A stretch of DNA of 12,880 bases, taken from contig JAHJBA010000016.1 in NCBI GenBank assembly GCA_018813625.1, forward strand, positions 1-12,880. The letters are read 5' to 3'. Below the pieces are notes generated by a model that saw only the letters and a program-made list of their open reading frames with translations, was not told the DNA's origin and ran no database searches. How positions within the stretch are numbered: position 1 is the stretch's first letter; each line of letters starts with the position of its first letter. Positions 6,185 to 11,802 of this stretch are shown one piece after another. The stretch is from Patescibacteria group bacterium (lineage in GTDB: Bacteria; Patescibacteriota; Minisyncoccia; Phycocordibacterales; UBA9973). The position numbers were made by a program, and so were the translations under genes.

Positions 6185-6782
6185 CAAAAGGTTTTTTGTT
6201 TTTTTTAAATACTTGTACCAAGACCGGAATAATAGAAAGAATTATGATTAGAAGAATAATCGGCAAAATAAATCGATCTATGTTTTTTATTGAATTTCCT
6301 AAAAAATAACCGGCAAACGTCATAGATGCTGTCCACAAAAGACCTCCTAAAATATTCCAAAAAATAAAAATCTTATATTCCATATTCCCTACTCCGGCCA
6401 TGATCGGGGCAAAGGTTCGCACTATCGGCACAAAGCGCGCAAGTGTTATTGTTTTATTTCCATGCTTTTTAAAAAATATTTCTGTTTTTTCTATATTCCT
6501 TTTATTCCAAAAAAAAGAATCTGGTTTTGAAAAAATCCTAGGCCCAACTTTTTTGCCGAAATAATATCCAACTGAGTCTCCAAGCACTGCCATAACAAAA
6601 CAACCCAAAAACAAAAGCATTATATTAAAATGCCCTGCAGATGCTAAAATCCCAGCAGTGAAAAGAAGCGAATCTCCCGGTAAAAAAAATCCAAAAAAAA
6701 GTCCAGATTCAGCAAAAACAAATAAAAAAATGCCTATCAGTCCAATCGCTTGTATTAAAGGCATTATTTCAAAAATGTGCAT
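6147..6782 (-). CDS. DedA-family membrane protein
   Basis: A 211-aa polytopic inner-membrane protein of the DedA family (SNARE-associated/VTT domain), proposed for lipid carrier or phospholipid flipping and membrane homeostasis. Visible features: N-terminal hydrophobic segment, acidic E25, GD pair at 68-69 in LGDSVGYYFGKKVG, and the signature ARFVPIVRTFAPIMAGVGNM (115-134) with R116 and R122, which correspond to residues needed in E. coli relatives. The C terminus is odd: after the last membrane helix and KKNKK, the last dozen residues (about APSEGIEPPSKP) are encoded antisense to tRNA-Arg, and the stop codon lies opposite its anticodon loop. The start is 6 nt after the stop of the tRNA-binding protein gene, so it is the third gene of the ruvX operon. 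A start at M7 is also possible. Confidence 0.93.
   Translation of the reverse strand: MHIFEIMPLIQAIGLIGIFLFVFAESGLFFGFFLPGDSLLFTAGILASAGHFNIMLLFLGCFVMAVLGDSVGYYFGKKVGPRIFSKPDSFFWNKRNIEKTEIFFKKHGNKTITLARFVPIVRTFAPIMAGVGNMEYKIFIFWNILGGLLWTASMTFAGYFLGNSIKNIDRFILPIILLIIILSIIPVLVQVFKKNKKPFAPSEGIEPPSKP
6191..6206 (+). terminator. T-tract after tRNA-Arg, possible terminator of the tRNA unit
   Basis: Seven nucleotides after tRNA-Arg the plus strand has a 15-nt run of T broken by one G. There is no separate hairpin, so any termination would rely on the folded tRNA stem. On the minus strand the same bases encode the lysine-rich end of DedA, an alternative reason for the run. Confidence 0.35.
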
Positions 6783-6788
6783 AAATTT

Positions 6789-7118
6789 TTATTTTGCTTT
6801 TGCGCCAACCGGAATTTCATCATTGGGTTCCAATAAAGAAAATTTACCATCATCTGTAGAAACTGCAAGTATCATACCTTGGCTTTCAAGGCCTTTTATT
6901 ATTCTTGGTTCTAAGTTTGCAACAAACATGCATTTCTTTCCAACCAAAACAGAATGATCTGGAAAAAATAAAGAAATGCCGGAAATTATTTGTCTTGGCT
7001 TTTCTTCAGCCAAATCAACTTCTAATTTTAAAAGCTTGTCGGTGTCAGGAACTTTTTCTGCCGATAGAATTTTCCCAACCACTATGTCTATTTTTTTAAA
7101 GTCGTCTATCGAAATCAT
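6789..7118 (-). CDS. Stand-alone tRNA-binding-domain protein (MetRS C-terminal / Trbp111 / CsaA-like)
   Basis: A 109-aa protein consisting entirely of the OB-fold tRNA-binding domain found at the C terminus of bacterial methionyl-tRNA synthetase and in Trbp111, EMAPII and CsaA. The pattern is typical: DIVVGKILSAEKVPDTDKLL (11-30), RQIISGIS, LVGKKCMFVANLEPRIIKG and the ending SQGMILAVS. Such proteins bind tRNA structure non-specifically, usually as dimers, and may supply in trans the domain that a short MetRS lacks; this role is inferred. The start codon overlaps the ruvX stop in an ATGA arrangement, and DedA starts 6 nt after its stop, so it is the middle gene of a tight three-gene operon. 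Confidence 0.93.
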   Translation of the reverse strand: MISIDDFKKIDIVVGKILSAEKVPDTDKLLKLEVDLAEEKPRQIISGISLFFPDHSVLVGKKCMFVANLEPRIIKGLESQGMILAVSTDDGKFSLLEPNDEIPVGAKAK

Positions 7119-7540
7119 TTTTGTAAATTTATTTTATCCAAATATCTCTGTAATATTAGCGCGGCGGCTGAAGCATCTACTTTTACGCTTTTTTGTTTTT
7201 TAACTTTCCTAGCGTTATTTTTTCCTTTTCCTTCCTTTCTCCGAGCTTCAACAGAAGTTAAAAACTCTCTTTCCATATGAATCGGTAAATTAAACTTTGA
7301 CTGAAGTTCTTGGACAAAAATCTTTATTTCTTTGAACAAAGGATTGGGGCTACCTTTTAAATCAAGAGACTCTCCTACCACAACTTCCGAGATATTTTCT
7401 TTTTTAAGAATATCTCCTATAACCTTAAATGCATTTAAATCATTTGGGACTAGCCCTTTTGGAAAAGCCAAAGTTCCATTTTCGTCAGAAATTGCAATAC
7501 CAATACGCTTGGTTCCATAATCAATGCCTAAAAATCTCAT
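7115..7540 (-). CDS. ruvX: RuvX/YqgF-type resolvase (pre-16S rRNA nuclease)
   Basis: A 141-aa RNase H-fold protein of the YqgF/RuvX family. In E. coli it takes part in maturation of the 16S rRNA 5' end and was earlier described as a putative Holliday-junction resolvase. Motifs: LGIDYGTKRIGIAISD with catalytic D7, VVVGESLDLKGSPN (53-66, normally VVGLPLNMDG), EREFLTSVEARR (90-101) and KVDASAAALILQRYL (120-134) with D122. All acidic positions are present. An extra basic linker (about 102-119, rich in K/R) precedes the last motif. It starts a three-gene operon and overlaps the next gene by 4 nt. An extended -10 (TGCTAGTAT) ends 6 nt before the ATG, so the mRNA is probably leaderless. A palindromic repeat lies immediately upstream. 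Confidence 0.94.
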   Translation of the reverse strand: MRFLGIDYGTKRIGIAISDENGTLAFPKGLVPNDLNAFKVIGDILKKENISEVVVGESLDLKGSPNPLFKEIKIFVQELQSKFNLPIHMEREFLTSVEARRKEGKGKNNARKVKKQKSVKVDASAAALILQRYLDKINLQK

Positions 7541-7546
7541 AAATAA

Positions 7547-7555
7547 ATACTAGCA
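7547..7555 (-). promoter_or_regulatory. Extended -10 promoter of the ruvX operon
   Basis: The minus strand reads TGCTAGTAT followed by 6 nt and the ATG. The TG part touches the outer end of the palindromic repeat at 7555-7624. Confidence 0.45.
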
Positions 7556-7624
7556 CCCTGTAGTGAATTTTGGAAATGCGTAAAGCGCTCCCTATGGGGA
7601 ATTTTCCAAAATCCACTACAGGGT
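7555..7624. repeat. 70-bp palindromic element between divergent genes
   Basis: Two 22-bp arms (7555-7576 and 7603-7624) are reverse complements with one mismatch. The left arm begins ACCCTGTAGTGAATTTTGG. The mismatch is a G-U pair if transcribed on the minus strand. The 26-nt core holds AGCGCT and a small CCC-TAT-GGG hairpin. The element separates the promoters of ruvX and the small membrane protein. Its layout (long arms, A/T-rich middle, GC-rich core hairpin) is like that of 5441-5518 although the arm sequence differs. Confidence 0.85.
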
Positions 7625-7643
7625 AGCACAAAAGAAAGTTTTC

Positions 7644-7652
7644 TGATATTAT
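7644..7652 (+). promoter_or_regulatory. Extended -10 promoter of the small membrane protein gene
   Basis: TGATATTAT, one mismatch from TGnTATAAT, ends 7 nt before the ATG at 7660. A leaderless mRNA is expected. No good -35 box is present; that position falls next to the palindrome. Confidence 0.5.
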
Positions 7653-7659
7653 ATAAAAT

Positions 7660-7953
7660 ATGATAAACCCATATGTAGATTACAAAATGCCATTACCAAT
7701 ATTAGTTTTAATAGTAGTTTGGACGCTCTTTTGGAAGATTTATGCTGTCTGGACAGCAGTAAAGAACAATCACAAGGGCTGGTTCGTCGCTGTGCTTATT
7801 TTGAACACCTTCGGAATTTTAGAGATAATTTATCTGTTCTATATTGCAAAGAAAAAATGGAGTGATGTAAAAAGAGTTTTTGTCGGAATGGTAATACCGA
7901 AGAAGAATCTTAAGAAAAAAGAGTCTATCCCGACAGAAGAAGAAGTTAAATAA
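7660..7953 (+). CDS. Small two-helix membrane protein, DUF5652-like
   Basis: A 97-aa protein with two hydrophobic segments (about 11-35 and 42-65) and a highly basic C-terminal tail ending in an acidic EEE stretch. The pattern WxxxxKIYAVWTAVKNNHKGWFVAVLILNTFGILEIIYLFYI matches small CPR membrane proteins known as DUF5652; this is recognition by eye, not a search. Function is unknown. The gene is alone: divergent from ruvX, preceded by a probable leaderless promoter and followed by a strong terminator 11 nt after the stop. Confidence 0.85.
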   Translation: MINPYVDYKMPLPILVLIVVWTLFWKIYAVWTAVKNNHKGWFVAVLILNTFGILEIIYLFYIAKKKWSDVKRVFVGMVIPKKNLKKKESIPTEEEVK

Positions 7954-7964
7954 AATACAAAACT

Positions 7965-7989
7965 AAAATACCCCACCAGGGGTATTTTT
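7965..7989 (+). terminator. Strong intrinsic terminator of the small membrane protein gene
   Basis: A perfect 10-bp stem AAAATACCCC/GGGGTATTTT with an ACCA loop ends in a T-run. It is symmetrical and lies 11 nt after the stop codon. Confidence 0.9.
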
Positions 7990-8012
7990 ATATTGAGGCT
8001 TGAAAAAAGCCA

Positions 8013-8018
8013 TATAAT
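8013..8018 (+). promoter_or_regulatory. -10 box for tRNA-Ser
   Basis: A perfect TATAAT lies 24 nt before the tRNA 5' end. A GGCTT/AAGCC mini-hairpin precedes it. A TTGAAA is only 7 nt upstream, too close to be its -35 box. Confidence 0.5.
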
Positions 8019-8042
8019 AAAGTAATGTGTAAGAGCGGAAAG

Positions 8043-8129
8043 GGAGGCGTGGCTGAGTGGTTGAAGGCACCTGTCTTGAAAACAGGAGACTCTTAACGGG
8101 GTCCGTGAGTTCGAATCTCACCGCCTCCG
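8043..8129 (+). tRNA. tRNA-Ser (anticodon TGA)
   Basis: A class II tRNA of 87 nt: acceptor GGAGGCG/CGCCTCC with discriminator G, anticodon stem CCTGT/ACAGG around CTTGAAA (anticodon TGA), long variable arm, T loop TTCGAAT. CCA is not encoded. The stretch after it holds a structured region and a compositionally foreign gene, so its 3' end is a candidate integration site. Confidence 0.97.
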
Positions 8130-8144
8130 CAGTAAGAATAAAGT

Positions 8145-8209
8145 ATCGGCATGACCCGAGTACTTAGGGTCATAGGGCGACCCGATTACCTAGAAATAGG
8201 TATCTAAGT
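8145..8209 (+). ncRNA. Predicted pseudoknotted RNA element between tRNA-Ser and the sulfotransferase gene
   Basis: Pairing found by eye: P1 ATCGG (8145-8149) with CCGAT (8182-8186). P2 ATGACCC (8151-8157) with GGGTCAT (8167-8173). P3 TACCTA (8187-8192) with TAGGTA (8197-8202), capped by a GAAA tetraloop and directly adjacent to P1 for stacking. The P2 loop ACTTA (8162-8166) is complementary to TAAGT (8205-8209), allowing a pseudoknot. It begins 15 nt after tRNA-Ser and ends 15 nt before the sulfotransferase ATG, so it could be its 5' leader, a riboswitch-like element or a processed small RNA. I do not recognise a known class. A remnant of a mobile-element end is the main alternative. Confidence 0.4.
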
Positions 8210-8224
8210 TAAAATGCTAATGTT

Positions 8225-8980
8225 ATGACAATAGTCCATGTACATATTGAAAGGACGGGTGGAGTTTTCTTGCAAGATCTATACGAGCGAAAATATCCAG
8301 GTTCGGGGATGCTTTGGTATAACACTCGCGATAACTTATTTGCCCCCTTTAATATTAAAACAGCTAACTATACCAAGAATTGGCAATTAAAATTGTATGC
8401 CTTTATCGCCCGCCGGCTTCCATCCATTAGATTTCTTATGATCAAACTGCGAACATGGCGCCGTAAGCGTCAGGCAGTTCCTTTGAAGAACTTATCCTCC
8501 GCCACTGTTGTAATCGGACATTTTGCTGTTAATAAGATTCTTCCGTACCTTCCTTCAAACCAGCACGAATATCGAACGGTCATACGTGATCCACTTGCTC
8601 GTATGTGGTCTCATTTCAATCATTTCCAGGCTCATAGAGGAGACGTCGGACAGAGAGTGGTTCCAGAGCATAGAGAAAATATGACTTTCGAAGAGTTTGC
8701 CATGTTGCCTGAAATGAAAAACTACCAGACTCAGGCCATAGGTCTTGATTTGTCGATTTATAAACATATTGGAATTACAGAAAAGCTGGAATCTTTTTGC
8801 AAAAACACAGGGTTAACAGACAAAGCATCGTCCCGAGAAAAGATTAATCATTTTGGAAATGCGTTGCCAGAATTGACCCAGGATTTCCTCAAGGCTTTTA
8901 AAATATTTCACGATCAGGATTACAGACTTTATAATTCAGTTTTGAAAATTAATGCTTCCGACCCACATACCTCGTCCTAA
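8225..8980 (+). CDS. Sulfotransferase family protein (Sulfotransfer_2-like), probably acquired
   Basis: A 251-aa protein with the two PAPS-binding signatures of sulfotransferases: HIERTGG at 7-13 (family form HIPKTGG, binding the 5'-phosphosulfate) and TVIRDPLARMWSHF at 118-131 (3'-phosphate motif with R121 and S129). GHFAVNKILPYL (98-109) and the following helices are also typical of the Sulfotransfer_2 group, which sulfates sugars or polysaccharides. The lysine normally present in HIPKTGG is arginine here, so activity is uncertain. No membrane anchor is visible. Two sampled 60-base stretches have 47-50% GC, versus 28-35% in two stretches of the phosphatase gene, and CGN arginine codons are common, both signs of transfer. 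TAAAAT 9 nt before the ATG is a possible -10. It is convergent with the TauE gene. Confidence 0.88.
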   Translation: MTIVHVHIERTGGVFLQDLYERKYPGSGMLWYNTRDNLFAPFNIKTANYTKNWQLKLYAFIARRLPSIRFLMIKLRTWRRKRQAVPLKNLSSATVVIGHFAVNKILPYLPSNQHEYRTVIRDPLARMWSHFNHFQAHRGDVGQRVVPEHRENMTFEEFAMLPEMKNYQTQAIGLDLSIYKHIGITEKLESFCKNTGLTDKASSREKINHFGNALPELTQDFLKAFKIFHDQDYRLYNSVLKINASDPHTSS

Positions 8981-9049
8981 CTCTCAAAATGATGCCAAAA
9001 TACCATTACGCTGTATCACCGCCCTGGTACTTAACCCACATGGCCCGCA

Positions 9050-9847
9050 TTAAAAACTTATATTAAATAGTGGCAAGGCGATTTTTAAAACAATCATTAC
9101 TAATGCAAAAAAAATAAAAAATCCCCCAACAAGACGATCAAGAAAACTCTCCTTTAATTTATTCGCTATAACCGAAGAAAAGGCACCCCCAATAGCAGCA
9201 GAAATTCCTATAATAATCCCAAGATTGATATTTAAATTTCCATTTTCTGCGTAACCGATCATCCCTGAAAGAGCAGTGAAAAGCATAATGAAACTAGAAG
9301 TGCCGATTGCTTTTTTAATAGGAAAATCCAAAACTGAATAAAGAAAGACAAAGACAGTAAGTCCCCCTCCCGCTCCAAATATCCCCGTAGTAAGTCCTAT
9401 AAAAAGACCGGCAAAAACCATAGAAATTGGATTTCTAAAAAGAATAGAAAATTTTTTCGGAAGTCTTAATGTTGAATGACTCCCATTAGAAATGCCGTTC
9501 TGCCAAATTTTTACCCCAAAAAAGATCATACATACTGACAAAACAGCCATAATGAGAATTTTAGAGACCGAAACCACAAAAAACGAACCAACCTGGGCCC
9601 CCAACAAGGATCCAACTAAAATCCAAACAGAACTTTTTACATCTAAATTTTTTAAACGAGCGTAGGAAATAGAAACAGAAAGAGAGGCAACAACATCAAC
9701 CAAAAGACTTGTTCCTAAAACAACCGGCAAAGAAAAATCAAAAAAGGTCGATAAAATAGGCACTAAAACAAGAACCCCTGAAGCCCCAGTAATGCCAGTA
9801 ATGCCTCCAACAAATAACCCCAAAAGGATTAATTCGATATTTAACAT
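9050..9847 (-). CDS. TauE/SafE-family permease (sulfite/anion exporter family)
   Basis: A 265-aa integral membrane protein with the internal duplication of the TauE/SafE (former DUF81) family. The first repeat carries GGITGITGASG (14-24) and GTS (45-47); the second carries GLTTGIFGAGGG (151-162) and GTSS (182-185), each followed by hydrophobic helices, about eight in total. Family members export or import sulfite, sulfoacetate or other organic anions; the substrate here is unknown. I chose the ATG at 9847 (MLNIELILLG), 36 nt inside the longest frame, because the perfect extended -10 TGCTATAAT lies 7 nt before it, inside the longer version. The neighbouring sulfotransferase gene converges on it, but no functional link is evident. 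It is divergent from the gene at 9915. Confidence 0.92.
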   Translation of the reverse strand: MLNIELILLGLFVGGITGITGASGVLVLVPILSTFFDFSLPVVLGTSLLVDVVASLSVSISYARLKNLDVKSSVWILVGSLLGAQVGSFFVVSVSKILIMAVLSVCMIFFGVKIWQNGISNGSHSTLRLPKKFSILFRNPISMVFAGLFIGLTTGIFGAGGGLTVFVFLYSVLDFPIKKAIGTSSFIMLFTALSGMIGYAENGNLNINLGIIIGISAAIGGAFSSVIANKLKESFLDRLVGGFFIFFALVMIVLKIALPLFNISF

Positions 9848-9854
9848 AAAGCAT

Positions 9855-9863
9855 ATTATAGCA
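9855..9863 (-). promoter_or_regulatory. Extended -10 promoter of the TauE gene
   Basis: The minus strand reads TGCTATAAT, a perfect extended -10, ending 7 nt before the chosen ATG. It supports the internal start, because the longer reading frame would begin upstream of its own promoter. Confidence 0.6.
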
Positions 9864-9898
9864 ATAATATAATTTACATACACTTTTAATTTTTAATT

Positions 9899-9907
9899 TG
9901 ATATAAT
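9899..9907 (+). promoter_or_regulatory. Extended -10 promoter of the gene at 9915
   Basis: TGATATAAT, a perfect match to TGnTATAAT, is followed by 7 nt and then ATG. No -35 box is recognisable. It is divergent from the TauE promoter about 40 bp away. Confidence 0.6.
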
Positions 9908-9914
9908 TAAATTA

Positions 9915-10379
9915 ATGAATTCGTCTGAAAAAATAGAATGGTCAGCGCCAGAATATGAAGATAAAAAAAGAAATGTTGATTGGTTTTGGGCACTAGGTGT
10001 TATTGTCATTGCTGTTTCAATAACATCAATCATTTACGGTAACTACTTTTTTGCAATACTTATTATTATAAGTGGAATACTGCTTGGATTTTTTGCAGTC
10101 AAAAAACCAGAAACAGTTTTTTATGAGCTAAATAAAAAGGGATTAAAAATAAAAACCCGCTTATTCCCTTTTGAAAACATAAAAGCCTTTTGGGTGCAAA
10201 CAAGCCCTAAGCAAGTTCTTTTTATAAAATCTGAAAGATTATTTATGCCGATAATTTCAGTGCCAATAGAAAACAATTTTGGGGAAGAGATACGATCAAT
10301 AATGCTTGCGCATAATGTAACCGAAGAGGAAATGAAAGAAAATCCGTCTGAAAAGATAATGGACAAGCTTGGTTTTTAA
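9915..10379 (+). CDS. CPR-type membrane protein with two N-terminal helices and a soluble C-terminal domain
   Basis: A 154-aa protein. The N terminus EWSAPEYEDKKRNVDWFWALG is a pattern I associate with small conserved Parcubacteria proteins. Two hydrophobic helices follow (about 23-41 and 43-62), then a beta-rich cytosolic-type domain of about 80 residues (KPETVFYELNKKGLKIKT..., LFPFENIKAFWVQ, VLFIKSERLFMPIISVPI). This order resembles bacterial PH-like membrane proteins, but that is inference. It ends with a short helical acidic part and LGF. Function is unknown. The gene has a likely leaderless promoter and is followed after about 50 nt by tRNA-Arg(GCG). Confidence 0.87.
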   Translation: MNSSEKIEWSAPEYEDKKRNVDWFWALGVIVIAVSITSIIYGNYFFAILIIISGILLGFFAVKKPETVFYELNKKGLKIKTRLFPFENIKAFWVQTSPKQVLFIKSERLFMPIISVPIENNFGEEIRSIMLAHNVTEEEMKENPSEKIMDKLGF

Positions 10380-10382
10380 GTT

Positions 10383-10410
10383 TTGATTTTTCTAAATAAA
10401 TTGCTAATCT
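10383..10410 (+). promoter_or_regulatory. Possible promoter of tRNA-Arg(GCG)
   Basis: TTGATT (10383-10388) and an imperfect extended -10 TGCTAATCT (10402-10410) are 16 nt apart. The expected start is about 10 nt before the tRNA. The -10 hexamer is a weak match. Confidence 0.3.
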
Positions 10411-10428
10411 AAAAATACAATTAGTAAT

Positions 10429-10500
10429 GCCCCCGTAGTTCAACGGATAGAATGCAAGCTTGCGGAGTTTGTGATTGAGGTTCGATTCCTCACGGGGGCG
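10429..10500 (+). tRNA. tRNA-Arg (anticodon GCG)
   Basis: A complete 72-nt cloverleaf: acceptor GCCCCCG/CGGGGGC, discriminator G, D stem GTTC/GAAT, anticodon stem CAAGC/GTTTG around TTGCGGA with anticodon GCG, T stem TGAGG/CCTCA with loop TTCGATT. CCA is not encoded. Bacteria normally decode CGU/CGC/CGA with tRNA-Arg(ACG) whose A34 is deaminated to inosine by TadA; G34 would read CGC and CGU without it. Confidence 0.96.
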
Positions 10501-10522
10501 CATTGCATAATTCAAAATTTTG

Positions 10523-10531
10523 TGTTATTAT
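10523..10531 (+). promoter_or_regulatory. Extended -10 promoter of the phosphatase gene
   Basis: TGTTATTAT ends 6 nt before the ATG at 10538. TTGCAT 17 nt upstream of the hexamer is a weak -35 candidate. Its position rules against the TTG start at 10520, which would lie upstream of the promoter. Confidence 0.5.
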
Positions 10532-10537
10532 TTACTT

Positions 10538-11764
10538 ATGAACTTAAATCCGGAAAAAAAATCTTTCGAAAACAAAACGGTTCACCCTTCCTTAGATAAA
10601 AAACTTTTGTTATCTGAAATATTATCCGACCCAAAAAAAGGATTGGATAAAAATATCATCAGTAAAGCTGAAAAACTTTTGGGTGGAAAAGAAAAACTAT
10701 CAGAATTAATACAAGATCTAATAGTAGATGAGACCATCATTCGCCAGGAAAAAATTGACTCGCCAGAACAAAATCTAGAAAAAATAAAAAGTGATATTTT
10801 TTTAGAAATAGATAAAAAAGTAAGTTTATATATTGAAAACTATCCCCTGTTCGAAAAATGTCGTAAGGCTTTTTCAAGTGCAAAAAACTTGGAAGAATTT
10901 TTGGAGATAAAAGAGCTACTAATTGAGATAGCCAAAAAAATTGGCCAATATGACGCCAGTGATACCCCAGAAGCACAAAAACGCAATGAGGCATTAGTAA
11001 AACAAAACAAGACACTACTTGAAAATCCATCTGGAGTTTTTAAGTTTTTTTTTGATCCAGAATATGTAAAAACAAAAAGAAAAGATCTTCATAATATAAA
11101 CGGCCTCTATATGCCGGACAAAGAAAATCCCGATGGAGGCGATGGGTGGGAAGACAAGAAAATTGGAAACAAGCAAATTAGTACAGTAATAGACACTTCC
11201 GGCCACGGACTTCGTCAAGCCTATGCTAAATTATTTATTGAAAAAATTTTATCTTTAGCGACCGAAGACGGTGACGATTTATTTGAAATTGATAATTTTT
11301 TATTAGAAATAGACGAAGCATCATTTTTTCAATTTCAATTAAATGCCGCAATGATTCGAACAGAAATTGAAGAAGACGAAAACGGGGAGCTGAACATGAA
11401 TGCACAGATAAGTGGAGATACTGGATTTTTTATTTACCGTCCAAAAACAAGAGAAATAATTATAAGTGGATTTGAAGGAGAATATCCTGGAGTTAAAATT
11501 AACAAAGACTTTAAAAGAATGTCTGCTATGGGAACGGGATATAAAAACAAGACATCTTTTGCAAAATCAACAAGCATAAAACTAAACAAGGATGACAAAG
11601 TATATTTATTTAGTGACGGAGGTAAGGGTGGCATAAAAGATGCATTTGAACAAATAGGAAAAATAAACCATCCAATAGATGATAAAATCATAATTAACTC
11701 AACTAAAGATCGTAAAATTCAAGGAAAACAAAGAGACGACATAACAGTATTAAAAATCCGTTAA
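10538..11764 (+). CDS. SpoIIE/PP2C-type serine/threonine phosphatase with an N-terminal helical domain
   Basis: A 408-aa soluble protein. Residues 1 to about 170 are charged and helical, without recognised domain. The C-terminal half is a metal-dependent PP2C-like domain of the SpoIIE type: GGDGWED (200-206, D202), STVIDTSGHGLRQA (215-228, D219 and GHG), ISGDTGFFIYR (291-301), VYLFSDGG (355-362, D360) and the final DDITVLKIR (400-408). These aspartates bind Mn2+/Mg2+. Proteins of this type dephosphorylate anti-anti-sigma factors in partner-switching systems. The ECF sigma factor gene lies 38 nt downstream on the same strand, hinting at a regulatory link, though no STAS-domain or anti-sigma gene is visible. 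I chose ATG 10538; the frame opens earlier at TTG 10520. The promoter places transcription start at about the ATG. Confidence 0.9.
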   Translation: MNLNPEKKSFENKTVHPSLDKKLLLSEILSDPKKGLDKNIISKAEKLLGGKEKLSELIQDLIVDETIIRQEKIDSPEQNLEKIKSDIFLEIDKKVSLYIENYPLFEKCRKAFSSAKNLEEFLEIKELLIEIAKKIGQYDASDTPEAQKRNEALVKQNKTLLENPSGVFKFFFDPEYVKTKRKDLHNINGLYMPDKENPDGGDGWEDKKIGNKQISTVIDTSGHGLRQAYAKLFIEKILSLATEDGDDLFEIDNFLLEIDEASFFQFQLNAAMIRTEIEEDENGELNMNAQISGDTGFFIYRPKTREIIISGFEGEYPGVKINKDFKRMSAMGTGYKNKTSFAKSTSIKLNKDDKVYLFSDGGKGGIKDAFEQIGKINHPIDDKIIINSTKDRKIQGKQRDDITVLKIR

Positions 11765-11787
11765 TATAAATAAAATAAAGATAAGTA

Positions 11788-11796
11788 TGTTATATT
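11788..11796 (+). promoter_or_regulatory. Extended -10 promoter of the ECF sigma gene
   Basis: TGTTATATT (one mismatch from TGnTATAAT) ends 6 nt before the ATG at 11803. It lies in the 38-nt gap after the phosphatase gene, so the sigma gene can be transcribed on its own. Confidence 0.5.
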
Positions 11797-11802
11797 TACG
11801 CT

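Noticed and set aside
5882..6208. Plus-strand open frame of 108 codons across tRNA-Val and tRNA-Arg
   Set aside because: It runs through two perfectly folded tRNAs and antisense to the pseudouridine synthase gene; its peptide has no family resemblance.
8000..8018. TTGAAA and TATAAT as a full promoter before tRNA-Ser
   Set aside because: Only 7 nt separate the two boxes, far from the required 16-18; only the -10 box is kept.
8145..8209. Assignment of the structured region to a known self-cleaving ribozyme or riboswitch
   Set aside because: I compared it from memory with hammerhead, twister, pistol, HDV-like, fluoride and guanidine elements; the conserved core bases are not there.
9848..9883. 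Upstream ATG for the TauE gene (12 more residues)
   Set aside because: A perfect extended -10 box lies inside this stretch, 7 nt before the next ATG, so the longer form would not be transcribed from it.
10243..10515. Minus-strand open frame starting MNYAMRPREESNLNH
   Set aside because: Its beginning is the antisense of tRNA-Arg(GCG), and the rest is antisense to a well-supported gene.
10520..10537. TTG start for the phosphatase, adding MCYYLL
   Set aside because: The probable -10 box overlaps this stretch and the ATG at 10538 fits the spacing seen at other genes.
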